From the NCBI GenBank assembly GCA_937951895.1, contig CALFER010000103.1:10947-74946 (forward strand): a DNA stretch of 64,000 nt. The letters run 5' to 3'. Position 1 is the first letter of the stretch. Each line of letters opens with the position of its first letter. Of this stretch, positions 58,220 through 64,000 are shown piece by piece. The notes under the pieces were generated by a model that saw only the letters and a program-made list of their open reading frames with translations, was not told the DNA's origin and did not search any database. The position numbers were made by a program, and so were the translations under genes. The DNA comes from an uncultured bacterium (GTDB taxonomy: Bacteria > CSSED10-310 > CALFER01).

Positions 58220-59305
58220 TTATGATGCCGTCCCGGCGGTTTTGGTTTCTTTTTGAGCGGGCGCGGGCGGATACGGATGGAATTTGTAACCTCGGAGGAG
58301 TTTATTGAGTGATTTCTGGTCCTTCACGCTCTGGAAGAATTTCTTCTCGACTTTGCGCCGATCCACGCGATTGAAAATCAGGTCGTTGATGAGGGGATAG
58401 ATCTGGGCGTAGCCGACGAGAGAATACTGCGCGGTTTTGACCATCTCGTGTGCGAGCCGAGTGACGTTGTCGTGGAGTTCGATATAGCGATCGGCAGCGG
58501 AGGAGGCTTCGCCGTTGATGTAGATGAAATTGAGTCCGCCGCCGACTTCGTGGAAGTGATCATACGCTTTCAGCGTCGCTTCGATCAGGGCGATGACTCC
58601 CCAGACGCGATCGAACCCGTTGCGGCGTTCGTCCAGCGTCAGTCGGTTCATGATCCGCGAGAACTCGACGCCGGCGCCGTACAGACCGGCTCCGATGGCT
58701 TCGAAGCCTCCCGAGATCAGCGAACAGACAGTGTTTTCGGCATTCACGTGGAATCCACGATATCCGAAGGATCGGTCATAACCGATCACGACGGCCTTGT
58801 TTTTGAAGATCGGATCGGTCAACCCGGTTTTTTTCTCGTAGGTGACGATCTTCTTGGCGTCCGTCACGACATTTTCCTGCTTGATGTCGTACTTCGTGCC
58901 GTTCTCTTCGAAGACACCTTGGTTCAGTTCGTCCATGTTGAATCCGTAGAGGTATTTCAGCATGTCATCGACCTTGCGGCGCCGCGTATCCTGCATCGCC
59001 TGGCGCACGATCATCGCAATGTTTTCGATATCGCCGAGTTGTCCGGCAGCTTTGTCACCCGTTGAATCCTGGAAGATTTTCGTGATCTTCTCGCGTGTCC
59101 GGCGGATCACTTCCTCGTGAAAACCGGGATGTCCATATCCGCCGTAGGCGGCCTGGATACCCAGCGCATCCGCGACGTCTTCCGGGATCAGGTTTCGGAT
59201 GTTATCGGTGAAATAGGAGCGTCTGCGCCGGAGATACCAGTATTCTTCGTCACAGATCATCGCCCCGGAAACGGGACTGAATTGGAGAGCGGTTACGACT
59301 GCCAT
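58220..59305 (-). CDS. proteasome-like Ntn-hydrolase fold, predicted inactive subunit
   Basis: 361 residues from ATG 59305, with GAGGAGG upstream; the upstream in-frame start at 59389 is unlikely. It is a paralogue of the next gene: MAVVTALQFSPVSGAMICDE aligns with its N-terminus, TDNIRNLIPEDV with ADKIKPVIPEDI, and YGFNMDELNQG with the family insertion. Ala stands where Thr should be and Asn replaces Lys, so it should be catalytically dead. The GSG loop reads GFEAIGAGL. The end is Pro/Ala-rich (PYPPAPAQ). The gene is first in the operon, 12 bases before the active subunit, so a mixed oligomer is likely. Family assignment rests on motif alignment by eye. Confidence 0.68.
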   Translation of the reverse strand: MAVVTALQFSPVSGAMICDEEYWYLRRRRSYFTDNIRNLIPEDVADALGIQAAYGGYGHPGFHEEVIRRTREKITKIFQDSTGDKAAGQLGDIENIAMIVRQAMQDTRRRKVDDMLKYLYGFNMDELNQGVFEENGTKYDIKQENVVTDAKKIVTYEKKTGLTDPIFKNKAVVIGYDRSFGYRGFHVNAENTVCSLISGGFEAIGAGLYGAGVEFSRIMNRLTLDERRNGFDRVWGVIALIEATLKAYDHFHEVGGGLNFIYINGEASSAADRYIELHDNVTRLAHEMVKTAQYSLVGYAQIYPLINDLIFNRVDRRKVEKKFFQSVKDQKSLNKLLRGYKFHPYPPAPAQKETKTAGTAS

Positions 59306-59394
59306 GATGCCTCCTCGTAGAGTCTGATGCGATGAGATTAAACCCAGCGGATCGATCAACAAATGTCCGGGGTTTCCGAACGGAGCCAAACACT

Positions 59395-59421
59395 ATCATA
59401 ATCACTGGCTCTGTGCATCAA
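59395..59421 (-). promoter_or_regulatory. candidate promoter of the proteasome-like operon
   Basis: On the minus strand TTGATG (59416-59421) is followed by TATGAT (59395-59400), 15-base spacer (or TTTGAT with 16), about 90 bases before the start codon. It is divergent from, and close to, the methyltransferase promoter. Confidence 0.5.
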
Positions 59422-59432
59422 AAAACGAGCGC

Positions 59433-59461
59433 TTGCGGTGTGAAAACGCCGTGCATATAAT
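59433..59461 (+). promoter_or_regulatory. strong sigma-70 promoter of the methyltransferase gene
   Basis: TTGCGG at 59433-59438, an ideal 17-base spacer and a perfect TATAAT at 59456-59461, giving a leader of about 65 bases. Confidence 0.7.
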
Positions 59462-59533
59462 CACCTTCCGGTGCATTCCTGTGCAGATTTCCCGCCGGTT
59501 CGTCCGGCGCAGGACTCCTCCCGAGGCAGCCCG

Positions 59534-60775
59534 ATGTCAACTGCTCCCATCATTCTCGATTTTTGCAACCCCGGCCCCGATGCCGATCTGACGCTATCGG
59601 ATTTCATCGGTGCCCGGATCGCCCTGCGCCTTCCGCCTGTCCCGATTCCCGCACACGCACGCCTCAAGCTGTACATCCGGATCAGTCCGCTCCATGCGAT
59701 CAATCGGAGTCTGTGGTGCTGGCACACGGAGCCTCCGGAAGACGGGTGGGATGTCGAGTCAATCGTGCGGATAGATGGCGATCGAGCGATCCGGGAGGTT
59801 GAGGGGAAGTTGCCGGACAATCTCGAACTGGAATCGCGAATCGAATTTGAAAACGATGCGCGCTACCGGATCGAAGCCGGTCTGTTCGACATGCGCACAG
59901 AGACCCGGTTATGGGGCGGTCACATCGATCGCTTCATTCTGCATCGTCTCGCCGGATCCGAATTTCTCCGGGTCCTCGACACGCAACACCTCAACCCATC
60001 GTCCCGATCCTATGTCGATAACAAGAACTTCAACCTTCTCGGTGTAAATCGAGGCCGACGGATTGCGACATGGATCGCCGAGTCGACGGGCCTTGAAAAT
60101 CGACTCATCCTGGATCTCGGTTGTGCGACGGGCGGAGCTACCTGCGGCTACGCATTCTCGGGCGCTCGCGTCATCGGACTGGAACCCGACGCGGTTTCGA
60201 TCGAGTTGAGCCGGTTGCGGGCGGCGGGGGAGCGCGCCGATGTGCGCCTGGTGAGGGGGAGCGGGTATTCGCTTCCGTTCCGGTCGGGGCGGTTGGACGG
60301 CGTGATCATGGCGGATGTGTTCGAGCATGTTCCGGAGCCCGGATTGATTCTGAGCGAGATCCGTCGGGTACTGCGGCCGGGTGGCTTTTTCTATATCTCA
60401 GTGCCCAACCGCCTGTCGATCGGGACCATCCGGCGCGAACCTCATTATGGTTTGCCCGGAATCGCTCTGATGCCGCGCGCCATGGCGAGGTGGTGGGTAA
60501 CCCGTTGGAAGAAAACGAGTTCGACGTACGAGTTGTACGGGATCCCGACGTATTGGGGGTTGAGAAGACGGTTGCATGACAAGGGGTTTCGGGTCGACGA
60601 GACTGTTCCGTTCCGCGAGGCGACGGAGGAGATGGTCGGGAATCGGCGGCTGGGTCGAGGCATCGAGTGGATGCGAAAGCTCGGGCTGGCGCGATGGGCT
60701 GTCAACAAATACACCGCGCGCATGTGGCTGGGTTTCATCCGGGCGGATATCGAACTCCTGGCTTACAGGAACTAG
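59534..60775 (+). CDS. SAM methyltransferase with N-terminal beta-domain
   Basis: 413 residues from ATG 59534, GAGG seven bases upstream. Residues 1-150 form a beta-rich domain (ARLKLYIRISPLHAINRSLW...HIDRFILHRL) resembling the sandwich domain found in Wzt C-termini and glycan-linked proteins; that comparison is tentative. The class I methyltransferase domain begins near 185 with LILDLGCATGGATCGYA, VIGLEPDAVSIEL, MADVFEHVPEPG and IRRVLRPGGFFYISVPNR. A role in O-antigen or glycolipid methylation is plausible but unproven. Confidence 0.82.
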   Translation: MSTAPIILDFCNPGPDADLTLSDFIGARIALRLPPVPIPAHARLKLYIRISPLHAINRSLWCWHTEPPEDGWDVESIVRIDGDRAIREVEGKLPDNLELESRIEFENDARYRIEAGLFDMRTETRLWGGHIDRFILHRLAGSEFLRVLDTQHLNPSSRSYVDNKNFNLLGVNRGRRIATWIAESTGLENRLILDLGCATGGATCGYAFSGARVIGLEPDAVSIELSRLRAAGERADVRLVRGSGYSLPFRSGRLDGVIMADVFEHVPEPGLILSEIRRVLRPGGFFYISVPNRLSIGTIRREPHYGLPGIALMPRAMARWWVTRWKKTSSTYELYGIPTYWGLRRRLHDKGFRVDETVPFREATEEMVGNRRLGRGIEWMRKLGLARWAVNKYTARMWLGFIRADIELLAYRN

Positions 60776-60838
60776 AATCCTGAAATGTCTTTATCCGGAC
60801 GGCCGATCCCGGTATACTTGACCGCCGGGGGTTCTGAC

Positions 60839-62413
60839 ATGAAAAAACGATCGACAGGTTTCAAAATAGGCATGCTGGTTTGCGCTCTGGCGGTCTGTGT
60901 GGCGTATTGGGGATGCGGCGGACGTCCAGCGCCCGTGCCGTCCGACTCGACCGACACCGGCATCGTGATCGGCCTCGGATCCGCGCCTCAGAGTCTGGAT
61001 CCCCGACTCGGAACGGATGTCTCGTCGGCCCGCGTTCAGCAACTCCTCTACAATTCGCTCGTTAAAAAAACCATCGACTCGAATCTCGTGGGCGACCTGG
61101 CCGAAAAATGGGAGATCGTCAACAACAGGACGTACCGGTTTTTTCTGAAGAAGAACGTGCAGTTTCACAACGGCGAGACACTGACTGCGTATGATGTCAA
61201 AGCGACCTTCGATTCGATCCTGAACGACGCGCTCGCATCGCCCAAGAAATCCGCCTATGAAAAGCTCAGTTCGATCACCGTCGAAGATGAGTACACGATC
61301 GTGTTCCAGACACGTGAACCGTTCGCGCCGTTTCTGATCAACATGGTGATGGGGATCCTGCCCAGGTCGGAAATCGAGAAACCGGATGACGGGCATGGAA
61401 TTCTGCCAATCGGGACGGGACCGTTTCGGTTCGAGAGCCGCGAAGGTGACGATGAGATCCGGCTGGCTCGGTTCGACTCGTATTTCGAGGGCACACCGGG
61501 ACTCACCGGCATCCGGTTCCGGATCATTCCGGACGACACGATCCGCACGATGGAACTCGAAAAGGGCGATCTCGATTTTCTGCAGAACAACGTCCCGATC
61601 GATTCGCTGGAACGCCTCAACCGCATCGAGACGCTCAAGGTCATGACCGGGCCGGGTACATCATATTATTACATCGGCTTCAACTTCCGGATGGACACGC
61701 CGCTGCGGGATGTGCGGGTGCGCAGAGCCCTTGCGATGGCGCTCAACCGGGATTCCATGATCGAGCATCTTCTGGGCGGGCTGGCCTCGAAGGCCGCAGG
61801 GGTGATTCCCCGGGGACACTGGGCGTTCAACCCCGATATCGAGCAGATTCCGTATGATCCGGAGGGGGCCCGTGCGTTGCTCGGCGAGGCCGGTCTGGCT
61901 GCGGGTGACGACGGCGTGCGGCTCAGGATCAAATTCAAATGCCCGCAGAACAAGCAGAGTCAGCGTCTGGCGGAGGTGATACAGGCGCAATGGGCCGAGG
62001 CGGGTGTGCAGATGGACATCCAGTCGCTCGAATGGGGCACTTTTTACGATGACATCGTCAAGGGCAACTTCGAGACGTATGTGCTGAGTTGGGTCGGCGT
62101 GACCGATCCGGACATTCTGTTCAGCATCTATCATTCCGACAACGTCCCGCCGAACGGCAGGAATCGGGGCTGGTTCAAATCCGAACCGCTGGACAGGCTG
62201 CTCATCGAGGGCCGAACCGAACTCGATACCGGCGCGCGCGCCTCGATTTACCGCGATGCGCAGCGATTGATCGCCGAGGAACTCCCGTGCATCAGTCTGT
62301 GGCATACCCACAACATCGCCGTGATGAAACGGAATATTGCAGGATATGAATTGTATCCTGCGGGTGATTTCGATTCGTTCGCGAAGGTGAGTCGCGAGAT
62401 CCGGAAGGAATGA
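60839..62413 (+). CDS. ABC transporter substrate-binding protein, family 5 (peptide/nickel type)
   Basis: 524 residues from ATG 60839. A signal peptide ends around residues 20-25, with Cys-Gly after WG that could act as a non-standard lipobox. The SBP_bac_5 fold shows LGSAPQSLDPRLGTDVSS, EKWEIVNNRTYRFFLKKN with FHNGETLTAYDV, PIGTGPFRFE, YYYIGFNFRMDTPLRDVRVR and ALNRDSMIEHLLGG. It binds oligopeptides or similar ligands outside the membrane and delivers them to the permease encoded directly downstream (one-base gap). Confidence 0.93.
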   Translation: MKKRSTGFKIGMLVCALAVCVAYWGCGGRPAPVPSDSTDTGIVIGLGSAPQSLDPRLGTDVSSARVQQLLYNSLVKKTIDSNLVGDLAEKWEIVNNRTYRFFLKKNVQFHNGETLTAYDVKATFDSILNDALASPKKSAYEKLSSITVEDEYTIVFQTREPFAPFLINMVMGILPRSEIEKPDDGHGILPIGTGPFRFESREGDDEIRLARFDSYFEGTPGLTGIRFRIIPDDTIRTMELEKGDLDFLQNNVPIDSLERLNRIETLKVMTGPGTSYYYIGFNFRMDTPLRDVRVRRALAMALNRDSMIEHLLGGLASKAAGVIPRGHWAFNPDIEQIPYDPEGARALLGEAGLAAGDDGVRLRIKFKCPQNKQSQRLAEVIQAQWAEAGVQMDIQSLEWGTFYDDIVKGNFETYVLSWVGVTDPDILFSIYHSDNVPPNGRNRGWFKSEPLDRLLIEGRTELDTGARASIYRDAQRLIAEELPCISLWHTHNIAVMKRNIAGYELYPAGDFDSFAKVSREIRKE

Positions 62414-62414
62414 A

Positions 62415-64000
62415 TTGATTCAGTTCATCATCCGGCGTGTGCTGTTGACCATCCCGGTCATTCTCGGCGTGTCGCTCCTGGTGTTTTTCCTGATCCATCT
62501 CATCCCGGGTGATCCGGTCACGCTCATGCTCGGCGAAACCGCTCAGCCTGCGGATGTGCAGAAACTCAGACAGGATCTGGGGCTCGACAAACCGCTCTCG
62601 GCGCAACTGGTCGAGTTTTTCGTCAATCTGACGCATGGGGATCTCGGACGGTCGCTGCACCGCAGGACCCCCGTCGTCTCGATTCTGGCATCTCGTTTTC
62701 CCGCGACTCTCGAACTGGCCCTGATCAGCCTTGCGACCGCGCTTCTGATCGCGTTTCCGCTCGGCATCCTGTCGGCGGTCCGGGCGAACACGCCGGTGGA
62801 TACGGCATCGCGCTTCTTCGCGCTGCTCGGTGTGTCGATCCCGCATTTCTGGCTCGGTCCGATGATGATTCTGCTGTTTTCGATCCGCCTGGACCTGCTG
62901 CCGGTTTCGGGGAGGAGTTCGCTGGCGTCCTATATTCTGCCGGCGTTGACACTCGGGACCGCACTGAGCGCGATTCTGACGCGGATGATTCGTTCGAGTC
63001 TTCTCGAAGTCATCCGTGCGCAATACATTACCACGGCACATGCCAAGGGTGTTCATCCCGCGAAAGTCATTCTCAAGCATGCGCTCAGAAACGCCCTGAT
63101 TCCGGTCACGACCATCATCGGTCTCCAGTTCGGATCGCTGCTCGGCGGATCGATCATCACCGAAACGATTTTTTCGTGGCCCGGCATCGGGCGCGAGTTG
63201 ATCCTGGCGATTCAGGGGCGTGATTACCCGCTCGTTCAGGGCTGTGTGCTCCTGATTTCGTTCACCTATGTCTTCATCAATCTGCTCACCGATCTGGTCT
63301 ACGGAATCCTCGATCCGCGCATTCAGTATTCGAGCGGATCGACCGGATTTTTCGCGTCTCTGTCCCGCTTTTTCCGCAGGGCGGTCGCGATGCCGATGCG
63401 CCTGACTCGCCGGGGAAGAATCCTCTGGGTTGTGGTCATCGCGGCGGTGATCGTGATCGGGGCATCAGCCGGAGTGCGCGGTGAAATCCTTCGCTCCGGC
63501 GCATGGAGTATCGGCTGGATCGCCTCAACCTGGAGGAAGGTCGCGGGGATCGATCTGGTCTGGCTGCGGTGGGTGATCGTTGCGGCGATCGGACTGATGC
63601 CGTTCGGCGCGGGTTGGTACTGGCGGCGAGTGGATGCGCGAAGCTGGAGGCGGTTTGTAAGGAACCGACCGGCGATTGCGGGGTTCGTCATTGCCTATGT
63701 TTTTCTGCTGATTGCCGTGATCGGACCGTATCTCACGCCGTTCGATCCCGTGGCGCAGGCCTTGAAAAACCGCCTCAAACTGCCGGATGCGACACACTGG
63801 TTCGGGACGGATGACATGGGACGAGACCTTTTCAGCCGGGTGCTGGCCGGCGCGCGGATTTCGATCTATGTCGGCACCGTCGTGACGATCATTTCAATGA
63901 TATCGGGCGTTCTGATCGGCGTATCCGCGGGGCTTGCAGGCGGCTGGGTCGACGAACTCGTCATGCGGATCGTGGATATACTTCTGGCGTTTCCCGGGAT
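62415..64000 (+). CDS. fused DppB-DppC ABC permease (3' truncated by window)
   Basis: The frame from TTG 62415, one base behind the previous stop, stays open to the window end (528 residues seen). Residues 1-310 are a complete DppB/OppB-type permease: FIIRRVLLTIPVILGVSLLV, HLIPGDPV, the EAA loop region AHAKGVHPAKVILKHALRNA, WPGIGRELI and an ending LDPRIQY. After a linker with two extra membrane helices (about 337-355 and 383-404), a DppC-type half starts near 417: RNRPAIAGFVIAYVFLLIAV, LTPFDPVAQ, HWFGTDDMGRDLFSRVLAGA and SIYVGTVV. The two extra helices keep the second half in the right orientation. Usually these are two genes. Confidence 0.88.
   Translation, partial: MIQFIIRRVLLTIPVILGVSLLVFFLIHLIPGDPVTLMLGETAQPADVQKLRQDLGLDKPLSAQLVEFFVNLTHGDLGRSLHRRTPVVSILASRFPATLELALISLATALLIAFPLGILSAVRANTPVDTASRFFALLGVSIPHFWLGPMMILLFSIRLDLLPVSGRSSLASYILPALTLGTALSAILTRMIRSSLLEVIRAQYITTAHAKGVHPAKVILKHALRNALIPVTTIIGLQFGSLLGGSIITETIFSWPGIGRELILAIQGRDYPLVQGCVLLISFTYVFINLLTDLVYGILDPRIQYSSGSTGFFASLSRFFRRAVAMPMRLTRRGRILWVVVIAAVIVIGASAGVRGEILRSGAWSIGWIASTWRKVAGIDLVWLRWVIVAAIGLMPFGAGWYWRRVDARSWRRFVRNRPAIAGFVIAYVFLLIAVIGPYLTPFDPVAQALKNRLKLPDATHWFGTDDMGRDLFSRVLAGARISIYVGTVVTIISMISGVLIGVSAGLAGGWVDELVMRIVDILLAFPG

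Noticed and set aside
57158..59305. possibility that the proteasome-like pair is phage-derived (prohead protease or Ntn-type phage protein)
   Set aside because: No phage structural, integrase or packaging genes are nearby and the pair sits between recN-linked housekeeping genes and a methyltransferase with ordinary promoters.

Overview
The window is a piece of bacterial chromosome: formyl-type translation genes, peptidoglycan genes, RNase Y, sigma-70 and bacterial tRNAs are all present. The gene mix suggests an uncultivated, candidate-phylum type lineage rather than a well-studied group. The clues are HspR and Lon beside a short sigma factor, tig-clpP-engB without clpX, the rny-dxs-tlyA-nadK-recN order, membrane glycosyltransferases of the DUF2298 (YYY) and Agl23 kind (known mostly from Chloroflexi, archaea and candidate phyla), and a secreted metallopeptidase with a Thr/Pro-rich linker. 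I cannot name the phylum from sequence reading alone. Coding density is very high, with many ATGA start/stop overlaps, and no phage, insertion sequence or CRISPR array was seen.

Layout. 1-4.7 kb: end of a YjbQ-family gene, HspR-like repressor, sigma factor and PfkB kinase, facing Lon. 4.9-13.3 kb: tmk-ricT, then murF with a membrane spermidine-synthase-like protein on the other strand, then amidase, GerMN protein, rph and rdgB. 13.3-18.2 kb: five tRNAs, tig-clpP-engB, and larB-folD on the minus strand. 18.3-39 kb: a surface glycan locus holding five very large GT-C/DUF2298 membrane proteins, several carrying NHL beta-propellers, plus two family-2 glycosyltransferases, a flippase and a methyltransferase. 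39-44.5 kb: tatA, a 1514-residue secreted metallopeptidase and a small lipoprotein. 44.6-56 kb: tRNA-Val, thrS-infC-rpmI-rplT, zapB-like/zapA, a 6S RNA, and rny-dxs-tlyA-nadK-recN. 56-59.3 kb (minus strand): two proteasome-like subunits followed by a polyprenyl synthetase. 59.4-64 kb: a methyltransferase, then a dipeptide-type ABC transporter whose two permeases are fused in one frame.

The most notable system is the proteasome-like pair at 57158-59305. Both proteins show the N-terminal signature of the proteasome/HslV Ntn-hydrolase fold and share a family-specific insertion and C-terminal extension. The downstream subunit keeps Thr directly after the start Met, the Asp, the Lys and the GSG motif, so it should be active without a propeptide. 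The upstream subunit has lost both Thr and Lys. That predicts a mixed-ring peptidase with one active and one dead subunit, translationally coupled to an isoprenoid synthetase and with no visible ATPase partner. This is inference from sequence and needs structure prediction or profile search.

In the glycan locus the GT2 enzymes could make lipid-linked sugar donors, the GT-C proteins could transfer them outside the membrane, and the flippase could export lipid-linked oligosaccharide. dxs and the polyprenyl synthetase would feed the lipid carrier. Stress proteolysis is the other theme: HspR, Lon, ClpP, trigger factor and the proteasome-like pair.
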